DNA of 57,491 bases from Lysobacterales bacterium (GCA_017302035.1 JAFLEA010000013.1:1-57491), one strand, 5' to 3'; shown: positions 26,055 through 41,562, numbered from the stretch's first letter. Numbers and translations are program-made. The notes: generated by a model from the sequence alone, not told the origin.

Positions 26055-26058
<4 letters not shown>
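25639..26058 (-). CDS. acyl-CoA thioesterase (hotdog fold, 4HBT/YbgC-like)
   Basis: 139-aa hotdog-fold thioesterase hydrolysing acyl-CoA. The conserved start [20 protein letters not shown] holds the D-x-M-G-H-V-N-N catalytic pattern, followed by [10 protein letters not shown] and the core strands ([20 protein letters not shown] ... [12 protein letters not shown]). The ATG at 26058 overlaps the uvrA stop by 4 bases (ATGA), so it is translationally coupled to uvrA. Confidence 0.85.
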
Positions 26059-28976
<2,918 letters not shown>

Positions 28977-29116
28977 CGGGCAGGGGGTCCGTCTGGGGCT
29001 GTGGGGAAGGCCGGCAACGGCCAATCAATCAGCCTACCGGCCAGACGATTTGGGGGCAATGCGCGGTCCCGGCAAGCCGCACGCACGTGGCCAACGGCCC
29101 GGAAGGGACCAGGCGT

Positions 29117-29737
29117 TCAGGTGGACGCGACCGCCGCCGTTGCGGGCAACGGGGTGTCCAGCCACGGCAGCGCCTTCCCGACCAGCGGCCCGACCAGCAG
29201 CGCGAAGGCCACCGTGCCCACGCCGACGGCGCCGCCCAGCAGCCAGCCGGCCACCAGCGCCGAGCCTTCCAGCAGGGTGCGCACCAGCCAGATCGGCCAG
29301 CCCAGGCGCCGGTGCAGGCCGGTCATCAGCCCGTCGCGCGGCCCGGCGCCGAAGCGGGCGCCGATGTACAGCCCGGTGGCCAGCGCCAGCAGCACCAGCC
29401 CGGCGGCGAACGCCAGCACCTGCTGCCAGAGGACGTGGACGTCCGGCAGCAGCCACAGCCCGATCTCCGCGCTGGGCCCGATCAGCAGGGTGTTGAGTAC
29501 CGTGCCCAGTCCCGGCATCTGCCGCAACGGCCACCACAGCAGCAGCACCCCGGCGCCGACCACCACCACCACGGTGCCGAACGACCACCCGGTGGCCCGG
29601 GCCAGGCCCTGGGCGAGCACGTCCCACGGCGCCAGCCCCAGGTTGGCGCGCACCATCAGGCTCATGCCGATGCCGAACAGGAACAGGCCGACCAGCAGCT
29701 TGGCCAGGCGGCGGGGGAACAGGGGCGGGAGGGTCAC
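29117..29737 (-). CDS. YczE/YyaS/YitT-family membrane protein
   Basis: 206-aa inner-membrane protein with five to six hydrophobic segments. The beginning, [20 protein letters not shown] followed by [12 protein letters not shown], is typical of YczE/YyaS proteins of unknown transport role, and [17 protein letters not shown] is the second conserved loop. It ends in an Ala/Thr-rich tail. Standalone gene between uvrA and the rplU promoter, with 140 bases of unremarkable sequence before uvrA. Confidence 0.78.
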   Translation of the reverse strand: MTLPPLFPRRLAKLLVGLFLFGIGMSLMVRANLGLAPWDVLAQGLARATGWSFGTVVVVVGAGVLLLWWPLRQMPGLGTVLNTLLIGPSAEIGLWLLPDVHVLWQQVLAFAAGLVLLALATGLYIGARFGAGPRDGLMTGLHRRLGWPIWLVRTLLEGSALVAGWLLGGAVGVGTVAFALLVGPLVGKALPWLDTPLPATAAVAST

Positions 29738-29848
29738 GCGAAGGCGCCGGAAAGGGGGGGCGGGGCGGGATCATATCGGCCAGGACGCAAAGCCGGGCCG
29801 GGGCGTTCCGCCCCGAGGTGCCGGAGGCTGAACGGCCTGTCCGGCAAC

Positions 29849-29878
29849 TTGCGAGTAACCGCTTGAATGCCTTACAAT
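29849..29878 (+). promoter_or_regulatory. sigma70 promoter of rplU-rpmA
   Basis: -35 TTGCGA (29849-29854) and -10 TACAAT (29873-29878) with an 18-bp spacer, 68 bases upstream of the rplU ATG. The AT-rich -10 stands out in this GC-rich region. The leader (~29885-29945) holds a possible GAGAGAC ribosome-binding region. Confidence 0.65.
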
Positions 29879-29945
29879 TCCGCTTCTGTCCGCCCTCGAT
29901 GGCGGCCAGGTCCAAGAATAACTACAGAACCGAGAGACCCAAGAC

Positions 29946-30254
29946 ATGTACGCAGTACTGGTAACCGGCGGTAAGCAATACCGCGTGGCGCAGGGCGAAA
30001 CGCTCCGCGTCGAGAAGCTCGAGGCCGAGGCCGGCAGCGAGATCAAGTTCGACAACGTCCTGCTGCTGGGCGACAGCGACGGCATCAAGGTCGGCGACGC
30101 GCTCAAGGGCGCCAGCGTGACCGCCAAGGTGGTCGGCCACGGCCGCGCCGACAAGGTCCGGATCATCAAGTTCCGCCGCCGCAAGCACCACATGAAGCGG
30201 CAGGGCCATCGCCAGCACTACACCGAAATCGAAATCACCGGCATCGCCGGCTAA
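29946..30254 (+). CDS. rplU: 50S ribosomal protein L21
   Basis: 102 aa, complete. Starts [20 protein letters not shown] and ends with the conserved [20 protein letters not shown] signature that binds 23S rRNA. First gene of rplU-rpmA, 18 bases before rpmA. Confidence 0.98.
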   Translation: MYAVLVTGGKQYRVAQGETLRVEKLEAEAGSEIKFDNVLLLGDSDGIKVGDALKGASVTAKVVGHGRADKVRIIKFRRRKHHMKRQGHRQHYTEIEITGIAG

Positions 30255-30272
30255 GCACAAGGAGAATTCGTC

Positions 30273-31758
<1,486 letters not shown>

Positions 31759-31775
31759 GGCACGGCAGTGGAACG

Positions 31776-31805
31776 CAAGAAACCCGGCCGGAGCCGGGTT
31801 TCTTG
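31776..31805. terminator. bidirectional terminator between obgE and rpsT
   Basis: Perfect 13-bp stem CAAGAAACCCGGC / GCCGGGTTTCTTG with loop CGGA, 17 bases after the obgE stop and 59 bases past the end of rpsT. A- and T-rich on both shoulders, so it can serve both convergent genes. Confidence 0.8.
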
Positions 31806-31864
31806 TAAGTGCCACTGCCTGGCAGGAAGCCGGCGCGGGCGCCGGCTTGCCCGGACCGTTGCGG

Positions 31865-32134
31865 TCAGGCGGCCTTGAGCGCCTTGATCCGGGCGTTCAG
31901 GCGGGCCTTGTGGCGAGCAGCCTTGTTCTTGTGGATCAGGCCGCGCGAGCTGAACCGGTCCAGGATCGGCTGGGCGGTGGCGAAGGCAGCCTCGGCGCCG
32001 GCAGCGTCGTTGGCGTCCAGGGCCTTGAGGACCTTCTTGACGGCGGTGCGGAGCTGCGAACGCTGGGCAGAGTTGCGCTGGTTGCGCACGACGGTCTGCT
32101 TGGCGCGCTTCTTGGCGGACTTGATGTTGGCCAC
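31865..32134 (-). CDS. rpsT: 30S ribosomal protein S20
   Basis: 89-aa helical protein binding 16S r[23 protein letters not shown] start, then [13 protein letters not shown] and [20 protein letters not shown]. Normal length. Divergent from murJ, as in many proteobacteria, with a good promoter upstream. Confidence 0.97.
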   Translation of the reverse strand: MANIKSAKKRAKQTVVRNQRNSAQRSQLRTAVKKVLKALDANDAAGAEAAFATAQPILDRFSSRGLIHKNKAARHKARLNARIKALKAA

Positions 32135-32191
32135 GACGGTGAATTCCCGAAATACTGTGTAATAGGTGCGGTTGGGTACAGCGAACGCGAA

Positions 32192-32220
32192 ATTATGGCG
32201 GATTCAAGCACTTGGGTCAA
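32192..32220 (-). promoter_or_regulatory. sigma70 promoter of rpsT
   Basis: On the minus strand, -35 TTGACC and -10 CATAAT are separated by 17 bp (CAAGTGCTTGAATCCGC), 58-86 bases upstream of the rpsT ATG. One of the best promoter matches in the window. Confidence 0.7.
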
Positions 32221-32250
32221 CTCCCCCTGCAGGGGCCCGGAGCCGGGCCG

Positions 32251-33810
32251 ATGAGCGACAACCGATTGCTGCGCTCGACCGCGGTTTTCAGCGGGATGAC
32301 CTTCCTGTCCCGGCTGGCCGGCTACCTGCGCGACTGGCTGCAGGCCAGCCTGTTCGGCGCCGGACCGGCGGTCAGCGCCTTCGTGGTGGCCTACCGGATC
32401 CCCAACTACCTGCGCCGGATCTTCGCCGAGGGCTCGTTCTCGGCGGCGTTCGTGCCGGTGCTGACCGAGCTCAGGCAGCAGGGCGACGACAAGGCGGTCC
32501 AGGACTTCCTCGACCACATCGCCGGCGCCCTGCTGGCCGCCGTGCTGGTGGTGACCGGACTGGGCATGCTGCTGGCGCCTTGGATCGCGCGGCTGTTCCT
32601 GCTGTTTGCCGGGCGCGAATCCGAGCTGGTGGCGCTGACCGCGCAGATGCTGCGGATCACCTTTCCCTACCTGGCGTTCATCTCGATGACCGCGTTGGCC
32701 GGCGGGGTGCTCAACACCTACCGGCGCTTCGGCCTGCCGGCGTTCACCCCGGTGCTGCACAACGTGGCGGTGATCGCGGCGATGCTGCTGCTGGCCGACC
32801 GGGTGGCGCCGCCGGAGAAGGCGCTGGCCTGGGGCGTGTTCGCCGGCGGCGCGGCGCAGATGCTGCTGCTGTGGCCGGCGATGGGGCGGCTGGGGCTGCG
32901 TCCGCGGTTCCGGCTGGGGTTTGGCCATCCGGGTGTGCGCAAGGTGTTCAGGCTGATGTTGCCGACGATCTTTTCCTCCTCGGTGGCGCAGATCAACCTG
33001 CTGGTGGGCACCGTGTTTGCCTCGCTGCTGGTGGTGCAGGCGCAGTCCTGGCTGTACTACTCCGACCGCCTGACCGAACTGCCGCTGGGCCTGTTCGGCG
33101 CGGCCATCGGCACGGTGATCCTGCCGCAGCTCTCGCGCAACTACGCCGAGGCCGATGCGCGCGGGTACTCGAAGTCGCTGGACTGGGGCCTGCGCATGAT
33201 CCTGCTGGTCGGGCTGCCGGCCGCGCTGGGCCTGGCGCTGCTGGCCGAGCCGTTGACCGCCTCGCTGTTCCGCTACGGCCGCTTCACCGAGCACGACACG
33301 CGCATGGTCGGCGCCAGCCTGACCGCGATGAGCTTCGGCATCCCGGCGTTCATGCTCAGCCGGGTGCTGCTGTCGGCGTTCTTCGCCCGCCAGGACACGC
33401 GCACGCCGATGTGGGTGGCCATCGCCACGGTGGCGGCGAACGTGCTGCTGACGGTCTCGCTGGTCACGCCCCTGTGGATGCGCGGGGTCGAGGCCGCCCA
33501 CGTCGGCATCGCCGCGGCCACCGCCGCCGCCGGCATCCTCAACGCGCTGCTGCTGTGGCGAATCCTGCGCCGGCGCGGGCTGTACGTGGCCGAGCCGGGC
33601 TGGTGGCGCTGGCTGGGGCGGATCGCGCTGGGGCTGGCGGCGATGGCCGCGGCGGTGCTGGTGGTGCGCGAATGGGTCGGCCAGTGGACCGCGCTGAGCG
33701 TGCAATGGCGCTGGATCTGGCTGCTGGCCGCGGTGGCCGCCGGCGCGCTGGCCTATGGCGGGGTGATGCTGGCCACCGGCCTGCGCCTGCGCCACCTGCG
33801 CGGGCCTTGA
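32251..33810 (+). CDS. murJ: lipid II flippase MurJ
   Basis: MOP-superfamily flippase moving lipid II across the inner membrane for peptidoglycan synthesis. 519 aa with about 14 membrane segments. Conserved MurJ stretches: STAVFSGMTFLSRLAGYLRD, YRIPNYLRRIFAEGSFSAAF (with the functional Arg residues), ITFPYLAFISMTALAGGVLN, YYSDRLTELPLGLFG and FFARQDTRTPM. ATG at 32251. First gene of a conserved murJ-ribF-ileS-lspA-ispH cluster. Confidence 0.96.
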   Translation: MSDNRLLRSTAVFSGMTFLSRLAGYLRDWLQASLFGAGPAVSAFVVAYRIPNYLRRIFAEGSFSAAFVPVLTELRQQGDDKAVQDFLDHIAGALLAAVLVVTGLGMLLAPWIARLFLLFAGRESELVALTAQMLRITFPYLAFISMTALAGGVLNTYRRFGLPAFTPVLHNVAVIAAMLLLADRVAPPEKALAWGVFAGGAAQMLLLWPAMGRLGLRPRFRLGFGHPGVRKVFRLMLPTIFSSSVAQINLLVGTVFASLLVVQAQSWLYYSDRLTELPLGLFGAAIGTVILPQLSRNYAEADARGYSKSLDWGLRMILLVGLPAALGLALLAEPLTASLFRYGRFTEHDTRMVGASLTAMSFGIPAFMLSRVLLSAFFARQDTRTPMWVAIATVAANVLLTVSLVTPLWMRGVEAAHVGIAAATAAAGILNALLLWRILRRRGLYVAEPGWWRWLGRIALGLAAMAAAVLVVREWVGQWTALSVQWRWIWLLAAVAAGALAYGGVMLATGLRLRHLRGP

Positions 33811-33841
33811 GGTCGATGCGGCCGGCTATACTTGGCGCCTG

Positions 33842-34837
33842 ATGAACAGGCTGTTCCGTGACGTCGATGGCGGGTCGCTGTGCCCGCGCGGCAGCGTGGT
33901 CTGCATCGGCGCCTTCGACGGCCTCCACCTGGGCCACCGGGCGCTGCTGCGCCATGCGGTCGCGCGCGCGCAGGCGCTGGGGCTGCCCGCGGTGGCGCTG
34001 AGCTTCGAGCCGTTGCCGCGCGAGTTCTTCGCCCGCGACAACCCGCCGCCGCGGCTGACCCTGCCGCGCGACCGCATCGGCGGCCTGCTGGCGCTGGGCG
34101 TGGACAGGCTCGGCCTGCTGCGTTTCGATCCGGCGCTGGCGGCGATGCCGGCGCAGGAGTTCGTGCGCCGGGTGCTGGCCGGACGGCTGGGTGCGCGCGA
34201 GGTGTGGATCGGGCCGGAGTTCCGCTTCGGCAACCGCCGCGGCGGCGACCTTGCCCTGCTGCAGGCGCTGGGCGCGGAGCTGGGTTTCGAGGCTGGCGAG
34301 ATCGAGCCGGTGACCGTGCCGATGAATGGGCAGGGCGAGCGGGTGTCGAGCACGCGCATCCGCGAGGCGCTGCGCGCCGGCGAGTTCGGGCAGGCGGCCA
34401 CGCTGCTGGGGCGGCCCTACGCCATCGGCGGGCGGGTGGTGCGCGGGCGCCAGCTCGGCCGCACCCTGGGGTTCCCCACTGCGAACCTGCGCTTTCCGAA
34501 GACGCCAGCGCTGTCGGGCATCTACGCCACCTGGGTGCATGGGGCAGGCGCGGGTCCGAACGGTGACGGGCGCTGGCCGTCGGTGTCCAGCTTCGGCACC
34601 CGGCCCACGGTCGATGGCGTGGAGCCGTTGCTGGAAGCGCACCTGTTCGACTTCGACGGCGACCTGTACGGGCGCCATATCGAAGTGGAGTTCGTCGCCA
34701 AGCTGCGCGACGAGGAGAAATTCCCCGACCTGGCGACGCTGACGGCGCAGATGCATCGCGATGCCGACCAGGCGCGGCAGGTGCTCGCTGATGCCGCGCA
34801 CCAGACCTCCATCCCACAAACCGCCACACGACGGTAG
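33842..34837 (+). CDS. ribF: bifunctional riboflavin kinase/FAD synthetase
   Basis: Makes FMN from riboflavin and then FAD. 331 aa: N-terminal adenylyltransferase with [16 protein letters not shown] (H-x-G-H) and [14 protein letters not shown]-terminal kinase with [20 protein letters not shown] and [14 protein letters not shown]. No FMN riboswitch fold was seen in the short leader. It ends five bases before the ileS start. Confidence 0.96.
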   Translation: MNRLFRDVDGGSLCPRGSVVCIGAFDGLHLGHRALLRHAVARAQALGLPAVALSFEPLPREFFARDNPPPRLTLPRDRIGGLLALGVDRLGLLRFDPALAAMPAQEFVRRVLAGRLGAREVWIGPEFRFGNRRGGDLALLQALGAELGFEAGEIEPVTVPMNGQGERVSSTRIREALRAGEFGQAATLLGRPYAIGGRVVRGRQLGRTLGFPTANLRFPKTPALSGIYATWVHGAGAGPNGDGRWPSVSSFGTRPTVDGVEPLLEAHLFDFDGDLYGRHIEVEFVAKLRDEEKFPDLATLTAQMHRDADQARQVLADAAHQTSIPQTATRR

Positions 34838-34841
34838 CACC

Positions 34842-37673
34842 GTGACCCAGGACTACAAAGCCACCCTCCACCTGCCCGCCACGGATTTCCCGATGCGCGG
34901 CGACCTGCCCAAGCGCGAGCCGGACACCCTGGCGCGCTGGGAGGCGCAGGACCTGTACGCGCAGTTGCGCGAGAACGCCAAGGGGCGGCCGCTGTTCGTG
35001 CTGCACGACGGCCCGCCGTACGCCAACGGTGCGATCCACCTCGGCCATGCGGTCAACAAGATCCTCAAGGACATCATCGTCAAGTCGCGCTACCTGGCCG
35101 GCTTCGACGCGCCCTACATCCCGGGCTGGGACTGCCATGGCCTGCCGATCGAGATCGCGATCGAGAAGAAGTGGGGCAAGGTCGGGGTCAAGCTCGACGC
35201 CACCGAGTTCCGCGCCAAGTGCCGCGAATATGCGCTGTCGCAGATCGAACTGCAGCGCAAGGACTTCAAGCGCCTGGGCGTGATCGGCGACTGGGAGCAT
35301 CCGTACCGGACCCTGGACTTCCGCTTCGAGGCCAACGAGATCCGCGCGCTGGCCAAGGTGATCGAGAACGGCCACCTGACCCGCGGAGTCAAGCCGGTGC
35401 ATTGGTGCTTCGACTGCGGCTCGGCGCTGGCCGAGGCCGAGATCGAGTACCAGGACAAGGTCTCGCCGGCGGTGGACGTGGCCTATGCCGCGCGCGATCC
35501 GCAGGCGGTGGGCAAGGCGTTCGGGGTCGAGGTGCCGGCCGATGTCGAGATCGCGGTGCCGATCTGGACCACCACGCCGTGGACGTTGCCGGCCTCGCTG
35601 GCGGTGTCGCTCGGACCGGAACTGGAGTACGCCCTGGTCGAAGGCCCGGCCCACGATGGCCGCCGCCGCTGGCTGGTGCTGGCCGACGCGCTGACCGAAC
35701 GCGCGCTGCAGCGCTACGGCGTCGCCGGCGTCGCGGTGCACGGCCAGGCGAAGGGTGCGGCGCTGGAGGGCCTGCTGCTCGCCCATCCGTTCTACGACGA
35801 GCGCGACATCCCCGTGATCCTGGGTGACCACGTGTCGGCCGAGGATGGCACCGGCGCGGTGCACACCGCGCCCGGACACGGCCAGGACGACTACGTGGTC
35901 GGCAAGGCCTACGGCCTGCTCGACAGGTACACCGCCGCGCAGATCAATCCGGTCGACGGCCGCGGCGTGTACCTGCCGTCCACCCCGGCCGCGCACGGGG
36001 TGGAGCTGGCCGGGCTGCACATCTGGAAGGCCAACGACGTCATCGTCGAGGTGCTGCGCGCCAGCGGCGCGCTGCTGGCGGCGGTCAAGCTCGAGCACAG
36101 CTACCCGCACTGCTGGCGGCACAAGACCCCGATCGCGTTCCGCGCCACGCCGCAGTGGTTCATCTCGATGGAGCAGGCCAACCTGCGCGCCGACGCACTG
36201 GCCGCCATCGACACGGTGAAGTGGTACCCGGAATGGGGCAAGGCGCGCATCGCCGGCATGGTCGAGGGCCGCCCGGACTGGACGATCTCGCGCCAGCGCA
36301 CCTGGGGCGTGCCGATCGCGCTGTTCGTGCACCGCGAGACCGGCGAGCCGCATCCGCGCAGCAGCGAACTGATGCGCCAGGTCGCGGAACGCGTGGAGCA
36401 GGGTGGCGTGGACGTCTGGTACACCCTGGATCCGGCCGAACTGCTCGGCGCCGAGGCGGTCGACTACGACAAGATCACCGACATCCTCGACGTCTGGTTC
36501 GATTCGGGCGTCACCCACGAATGCGTGCTGCTGGAGCGCGGCCTGGGCAAGCCGGCCGACCTGTACCTGGAAGGCTCGGACCAGCACCGCGGCTGGTTCC
36601 AGTCCTCGCTGCTCACCGGCGTGGCGATCGACAAGGCCGCGCCGTACCGGCAGTGCCTGACCCACGGCTTCACCGTGGACGAGCACGGCCGCAAGATGTC
36701 CAAGTCGCTCGGCAACGGCATCGAGCCGCAGGACATCATGAAGACCCTGGGCGCGGACATCCTGCGCCTTTGGATCGCCTCGGCCGACTACAGCAACGAG
36801 ATGTCGCTGTCGCAGGAGATCCTCAAGCGCAATGCCGATGCCTATCGCCGCCTGCGCAACACCGCGCGCTTCCTGCTGGCCAACCTGCACGGCTTCGAGC
36901 CGGCGCGCGACCTGCTGCCGCTGGAGGACATGGTCGCGCTGGACCGCTGGATCGTGCACCGCGCCTGGGAGGTGCAGGAGAAGGTCAAGGCCGCCTACGA
37001 GGACTACGATTTCGCCGCCATCGTGCAGGCGCTGCTGAACTTCTGCAGCGTGGACCTGGGTTCGCTGTACCTGGACGTGACCAAGGACCGGCTGTACACC
37101 ATGGGCGAGGATTCGCGCGGGCGGCGCAGCGCGCAGAGCGCGATGTTCCGCATCGCCGAGGCGTTCGTGCGCTGGATCGCGCCGGTGCTCAGTTTCACCG
37201 CCGACGAGCTGTGGGGCTATCTCCCCGGCGAGCGCAAGGACAACGTGCTGTTCGCCACCTGGTACGACGGCCTGGCGCCGCTCCCGGCCGGCGCCGAACT
37301 GGGTGCGGCCGAGTTCGACCGGTTGCTGGCCCTGCGCGAGCAGGTGGCCAAGGTGCTCGAACCGATGCGCGCCAACAGCCAGATCGGTGCGGCGCTGGAG
37401 GCCGAGATCACCGTGACCGCTGGCCCCGAAACCGCCGCGCGCCTGCAGCCGCTGGCCGAGGAACTGCGTTTCCTGTTCATCAGCGGTGACGTGACCGTGG
37501 TGCCGGCGCAGACCGACGACATCTTCGTCAGCGCCCAGCCCACGACCAAGGCCAAGTGCGTGCGCTGCTGGCACCATCGCGCCGACGTGGGCAGCGATGC
37601 GCGGCATCCGGAACTGTGCGGCCGCTGCGTGTCGAACATCGAAGGCCCGGGCGAAGCGCGCAGGTGGTTCTGA
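34842..37673 (+). CDS. ileS: isoleucyl-tRNA synthetase
   Basis: Class I synthetase, 943 aa, bacterial type. HIGH motif [16 protein letters not shown] motif KMSKSLGN, an editing CP1 domain ([29 protein letters not shown]) and the C-terminal zinc knuckle [12 protein letters not shown]...CGRC. Start is the GTG at 34842 ([20 protein letters not shown]), which fits homologues; an upstream open stretch is the end of ribF in another frame. Followed by lspA two bases later. Confidence 0.97.
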   Translation: MTQDYKATLHLPATDFPMRGDLPKREPDTLARWEAQDLYAQLRENAKGRPLFVLHDGPPYANGAIHLGHAVNKILKDIIVKSRYLAGFDAPYIPGWDCHGLPIEIAIEKKWGKVGVKLDATEFRAKCREYALSQIELQRKDFKRLGVIGDWEHPYRTLDFRFEANEIRALAKVIENGHLTRGVKPVHWCFDCGSALAEAEIEYQDKVSPAVDVAYAARDPQAVGKAFGVEVPADVEIAVPIWTTTPWTLPASLAVSLGPELEYALVEGPAHDGRRRWLVLADALTERALQRYGVAGVAVHGQAKGAALEGLLLAHPFYDERDIPVILGDHVSAEDGTGAVHTAPGHGQDDYVVGKAYGLLDRYTAAQINPVDGRGVYLPSTPAAHGVELAGLHIWKANDVIVEVLRASGALLAAVKLEHSYPHCWRHKTPIAFRATPQWFISMEQANLRADALAAIDTVKWYPEWGKARIAGMVEGRPDWTISRQRTWGVPIALFVHRETGEPHPRSSELMRQVAERVEQGGVDVWYTLDPAELLGAEAVDYDKITDILDVWFDSGVTHECVLLERGLGKPADLYLEGSDQHRGWFQSSLLTGVAIDKAAPYRQCLTHGFTVDEHGRKMSKSLGNGIEPQDIMKTLGADILRLWIASADYSNEMSLSQEILKRNADAYRRLRNTARFLLANLHGFEPARDLLPLEDMVALDRWIVHRAWEVQEKVKAAYEDYDFAAIVQALLNFCSVDLGSLYLDVTKDRLYTMGEDSRGRRSAQSAMFRIAEAFVRWIAPVLSFTADELWGYLPGERKDNVLFATWYDGLAPLPAGAELGAAEFDRLLALREQVAKVLEPMRANSQIGAALEAEITVTAGPETAARLQPLAEELRFLFISGDVTVVPAQTDDIFVSAQPTTKAKCVRCWHHRADVGSDARHPELCGRCVSNIEGPGEARRWF

Positions 37674-37675
37674 GC

Positions 37676-38179
37676 ATGGACACGACGCGTCCCAGCCCCA
37701 ATGCGATGGCATGGCTGCTGCTCTCGGCGGCGGTCATCGTCCTCGATCAGTGGAGCAAGGCCTGGGTGCTGTCCAGCCTGCCCGAGCACACCGCCGTGCC
37801 GGTAATCGATGGTTTCTGGAACTGGTACCGCACCTACAACACCGGCGCGGCCTTCAGCTTCCTGGCCAATGCCGGCGGCTGGCAGGCCTGGTTCTTCACC
37901 GTGCTGGCCTTCGCCATCTGCGGCCTGCTGACATGGTGGCTGTGGCGCACCCCGCGCGGCGAATGGCGCCAGGCACTGCCGTACGCGCTGGTGATCGGCG
38001 GCGCGCTGGGCAACGTGATCGACCGCCTCGTGCACGGCCACGTGATCGATTTCATCCAGTGGCACTGGCGCGGGCACTACTGGCCCGCGTTCAACCTGGC
38101 CGATGCGGCGATCGTGGGCGGCGCCATCGGCATCGCCGTGTTCGGCCTGTTCGACGGCAAGCGCAAGGCCGGGGAGTAG
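37676..38179 (+). CDS. lspA: lipoprotein signal peptidase II
   Basis: Inner-membrane aspartyl protease that removes signal peptides from prolipoproteins such as PstS2. 167 aa, four membrane segments. Catalytic residues lie in [20 protein letters not shown] and [23 protein letters not shown] is also conserved. Two bases after ileS. Confidence 0.95.
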   Translation: MDTTRPSPNAMAWLLLSAAVIVLDQWSKAWVLSSLPEHTAVPVIDGFWNWYRTYNTGAAFSFLANAGGWQAWFFTVLAFAICGLLTWWLWRTPRGEWRQALPYALVIGGALGNVIDRLVHGHVIDFIQWHWRGHYWPAFNLADAAIVGGAIGIAVFGLFDGKRKAGE

Positions 38180-38189
38180 ACTGCGCACC

Positions 38190-39140
38190 ATGGACGTGAT
38201 CCTGGCCAATCCCCGCGGTTTCTGCGCCGGCGTCGATCGCGCGATCGAGATCGTCAAGCGCGCGATCGAGACCCTGGGCGCGCCGATCTACGTGCGCCAC
38301 GAGGTCGTGCACAACCGTTTCGTAGTCGAGGACCTCAAGGAGCGCGGCGCGGTGTTCGTCGAGGAACTGGACGAGGTGCCGGATGGCGCCACGGTGATCT
38401 TCAGCGCCCACGGGGTGTCGCGCGCGGTGTGGAACGAGGCCGAGCGCCGCGGTCTGAAGATATTCGACGCGACGTGCCCGCTGGTGACCAAGGTGCACTT
38501 CGAGGTGGCCCGCCATTGCCGTGCCGGGCGTGACGTGGTGCTGATCGGCCACGCCGGGCATCCTGAGGTCGAGGGCACGATGGGGCAGTGGAACCGCGAG
38601 AATGGCGGCGGTGCGATCCACTTGGTCGAGGACATCGATGACGTGGCGACCCTGCAGGTCGGCCAGCCGGACAACCTGGCCTACACGACGCAGACCACGC
38701 TGTCGGTGGACGACACCCGCGGCATCATCGAGGCATTGCAGCAACGCTTTCCGGCGATCCAGGGTCCGCGTCACGACGACATCTGCTACGCCACCCAGAA
38801 CCGCCAGGACGCGGTGCGCGAACTGGCCGGGCGCTGCGACCTGGTGCTGGTGGTCGGTTCGCCCAACAGCTCCAACTCCAACCGCCTGGCCGAACTGGCG
38901 CGACGCGAGGGCGTGGAGTCCTACCTGATCGACGGTGCCCACGAGATCGACCCGGCCTGGATCGCCGGCAAACGCCACATCGGCCTCACCGCCGGCGCCT
39001 CGGCGCCGCAGGTACTGGTGGACGGGGTGATCGAGCGCCTGCGCGAACTGGGCGCCGGCCAGGTCGGCGAACTGGACGGCGAGCCCGAGGACATGGTGTT
39101 CGCCCTGCCGAAGGAACTGCGCCTGCGCCTGGTGGGCTGA
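38190..39140 (+). CDS. ispH: 4-hydroxy-3-methylbut-2-enyl diphosphate reductase
   Basis: Last enzyme of the MEP isoprenoid pathway, 4Fe-4S dependent. 316 aa. The three cluster cysteines are in [24 protein letters not shown] and [10 protein letters not shown]; the substrate-binding serine/asparagine loop is [12 protein letters not shown] and the glutamate is in [13 protein letters not shown] at 38190, ten bases after lspA. End of the cluster. Confidence 0.96.
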   Translation: MDVILANPRGFCAGVDRAIEIVKRAIETLGAPIYVRHEVVHNRFVVEDLKERGAVFVEELDEVPDGATVIFSAHGVSRAVWNEAERRGLKIFDATCPLVTKVHFEVARHCRAGRDVVLIGHAGHPEVEGTMGQWNRENGGGAIHLVEDIDDVATLQVGQPDNLAYTTQTTLSVDDTRGIIEALQQRFPAIQGPRHDDICYATQNRQDAVRELAGRCDLVLVVGSPNSSNSNRLAELARREGVESYLIDGAHEIDPAWIAGKRHIGLTAGASAPQVLVDGVIERLRELGAGQVGELDGEPEDMVFALPKELRLRLVG

Positions 39141-39148
39141 AGCGGCTC

Positions 39149-41482
39149 CTACACCATCCTGATGTCGAATTGGCGCAGCCGGCGCAGGATCTCGAACAGC
39201 AGCGCGCTGCGCACGCCAGCCGCCTGCCGTGGAGTGGCGACGAAGCCGCTGGCATTGAACACCACCTGGCCCTTGTCGCTGATGCCGTCGATCAGCACGC
39301 TCGGCGCCGGTGCCTCCAGGATCCCGGGGTGCTCGCGGAACGCCTGCAGCAGCAGTTCGCGGACCAGGTCCGCATCGGTGGCCAGCGGCATCGGCAGCAC
39401 GATCTTCACCAGTCCCTCGGCGTTGGAGTAGGTGCGGTTGCGCACCGCCTTGGTGATCAGCTCGGAGTTGGGCACCAGCACCGTGGTGCGGTCGCCGGTC
39501 TGGATCTCGGTGGCACGCACGTTGATCCGGCGGATGTCGCCTTCCGCGTCGCCGACCGACACCCAGTCGCCGACCTTGACCGGCCGCTCGGCCAGCAGGA
39601 TCAGGCCGGAGACGAAGTTCTGCACGATCGCCTGCAGGCCGAAGCCGATGCCGACCGACAGCGCGCTGGCGATCCACGCGATCCGCTCCAGGCCGACGCC
39701 GATGGCAGCCAGCGCCATCGCCACCGCGGCGACCACCCCGGCATAGCCGAACAGGGCGACCACCGAGGCGCGCATGCCGGGGTCCAGCGCGGTGGTCGGC
39801 AGGTAGCGCCGGTCCAGCCAGCGCTTGGCCAGGTGGAACATGCCCAGCGCCAGCAGGAACACCGCGACCGCCCGGACCACCCCGGCCGGGCTGAGCACCA
39901 GTTGACCGATGCTGATGCCGCGGGCCAGGCCCAGCGCGCGGGCGATCAGGTCCTCGCCCCCGGCGCCGTAGGGCATGGCCAGTGCGATCAGGCCCAGCAG
40001 TGCCAGCACCAGGCGCAGCACTGCCGACAGCACCACCGCCACCCGGTCGGCATGGCGCGGATTCAGGCCGAAGCGGTGTTCGATCCGGCGCCCGGCCAGG
40101 CCCTGGGCGCCGAACACCGCACAGGCCAGGTCGTCGACGAAGCGCATGCCCAGGTAGAGCGTGGCCAGGACCACCAGCGTCCACAGCATCTGCATCGCCA
40201 CGAAGCCGGCCAACGCCACGTACCCCGTCAGCAGTCCCAGCAGGCAGACCGCCACGCCGGTCCAGCCGATGCCCAGGACGATGTTGATCCAGGGCTTGAA
40301 GTGCGGCTGGGTGTCGGTCCCGGCCGCGTCCTGCGCCGCGCCGGTCGCGCGCAGCAGCCGGTGGATCCGCAGCAGCGTCCACAGCACCACCAGCGCCGGC
40401 ACCAGCGCCGCCAGCGCGGTGAGCGCCATCGCCAGCGGCAGGCTGACGTTGACCAGGGCGCCGATCCGCTGCGGCAGGGTGGCGACCACCATCGCCAGCG
40501 CCGCCGCCAGCGGCAACCAGCTCAGCGCGCGTGCGCCCTCGTCGGAGATTGCCGGCAGGCGCCAGGAGGGGCTGCGCACCGCCAGCAGGACCGTGCCCAG
40601 GGCGGTGACGAAGACCGCGAACACCAACAGTCCCCCGGCCAGGGCGGCCAGTTGGGCCACCGCGGCAGGTGGACTGGACGGCAGCAGCGCCAGGTCCAGC
40701 AGGACCACGATCCACCAGGCCGCCAGGGTCGACAGCAGCACCCGCGCCACCGCCGGCGCCGAGCGCCGCAACCGGCCCGGCGGGATGTGGCGGCCGACCA
40801 GCTTCGGCACCTTGCGCGCGCCGAACCAGCCGACCACCACCGCCACCAGCAAGGCCAGGCCGAGGTAGGCGGCCGAACGCACCGGTCCGGAGCGCCAGCG
40901 TGCGGCGACCGCGTCGAGAGTGTCATGCCACAGGCTGTCCACGCGCTGCTCGTCGCGGTCGCCGTTCTCGGCCAGGCCGCGCCAGAAGCGCAGGCTCCAG
41001 GGCGGCGTGGTGCGCTCGAACAACTGGTCATGGAAGGTCTGCTGCCGGGCCGCCGCGATCCGGTCGAGCAACTGGGCGCTTTCCACCGAGGCCAGCTTGG
41101 CCTGGCGCAGCTCCGCATCCAGCTCGCTGCGCTGCTGCTGCAGGCTGCGCCGCTCGCGGGTGATGTCGGCCGCTTCCTGGCCCTGGCCGGACGCGGCCTC
41201 GCCCAGTTCGGCCAGGCGCGCGTCCAGCGCCTGCAGTTGCGGCGCCCGCTCGGCACTGGCCTGTTCGGCCTGGGTCTGGATCTTCAGCACCGTGTTGCGC
41301 GCGTCCTGCAGCGCCGCATCGTCCTGCGGTGTGTCCAGTAGCGCGCCGATCCGCTCCAGCTGTTGCCGCCCCTTGTCCAGCGACGGTGCCTGTGCCAGGG
41401 CGGAGTGCGCGCTGGTCAGGGCCAGCAACAGGGCCAGCATGCGGAGGGGCAGCGAAGACGGAAGCAAGCGGTGACGCGGCAT
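39149..41482 (-). CDS. DUF3772-containing MscS-type mechanosensitive channel
   Basis: Large MscS relative. 777 aa from the ATG at 41482: signal peptide (SLPLRMLALLLALTSAHSALA), a periplasmic helical DUF3772-like domain with coiled coil (GRQQLERIGALLD ... RRSLQQQRSELDAELRQAKL), about ten membrane segments, then the MscS pore helix and cytoplasmic beta domain (SALSVGIGFGLQAIVQNFVS, GDWVSVGDAEGDIRRINVRA, VPNSELITKAVRNRTYSN). Convergent with ispH, 8 bases between stops. Probable role in osmotic downshock; the ligand or trigger is unknown. Confidence 0.88.
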   Translation of the reverse strand: MPRHRLLPSSLPLRMLALLLALTSAHSALAQAPSLDKGRQQLERIGALLDTPQDDAALQDARNTVLKIQTQAEQASAERAPQLQALDARLAELGEAASGQGQEAADITRERRSLQQQRSELDAELRQAKLASVESAQLLDRIAAARQQTFHDQLFERTTPPWSLRFWRGLAENGDRDEQRVDSLWHDTLDAVAARWRSGPVRSAAYLGLALLVAVVVGWFGARKVPKLVGRHIPPGRLRRSAPAVARVLLSTLAAWWIVVLLDLALLPSSPPAAVAQLAALAGGLLVFAVFVTALGTVLLAVRSPSWRLPAISDEGARALSWLPLAAALAMVVATLPQRIGALVNVSLPLAMALTALAALVPALVVLWTLLRIHRLLRATGAAQDAAGTDTQPHFKPWINIVLGIGWTGVAVCLLGLLTGYVALAGFVAMQMLWTLVVLATLYLGMRFVDDLACAVFGAQGLAGRRIEHRFGLNPRHADRVAVVLSAVLRLVLALLGLIALAMPYGAGGEDLIARALGLARGISIGQLVLSPAGVVRAVAVFLLALGMFHLAKRWLDRRYLPTTALDPGMRASVVALFGYAGVVAAVAMALAAIGVGLERIAWIASALSVGIGFGLQAIVQNFVSGLILLAERPVKVGDWVSVGDAEGDIRRINVRATEIQTGDRTTVLVPNSELITKAVRNRTYSNAEGLVKIVLPMPLATDADLVRELLLQAFREHPGILEAPAPSVLIDGISDKGQVVFNASGFVATPRQAAGVRSALLFEILRRLRQFDIRMV

Positions 41483-41562
41483 GCGGTATGGGGGCGCGGA
41501 ATGACAGGGCGCTAACTTAGCACCCATTCCCGGTGCTCACAGGCCGCGATCCGGGCTCACGG

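Noticed and set aside
33811-33841. FMN riboswitch before ribF
   Set aside because: Only 31 bases lie between murJ and ribF, too few for a riboswitch.
33753-37712. 1319-codon open frame on the minus strand
   Set aside because: It is the antisense shadow of ileS and ribF in very GC-rich DNA; no RBS, no family pattern, and His/Arg/Ala/Gly-rich translation typical of such shadows. Similar long antisense frames over uvrA, the MscS gene and the TonB receptor were rejected for the same reason.
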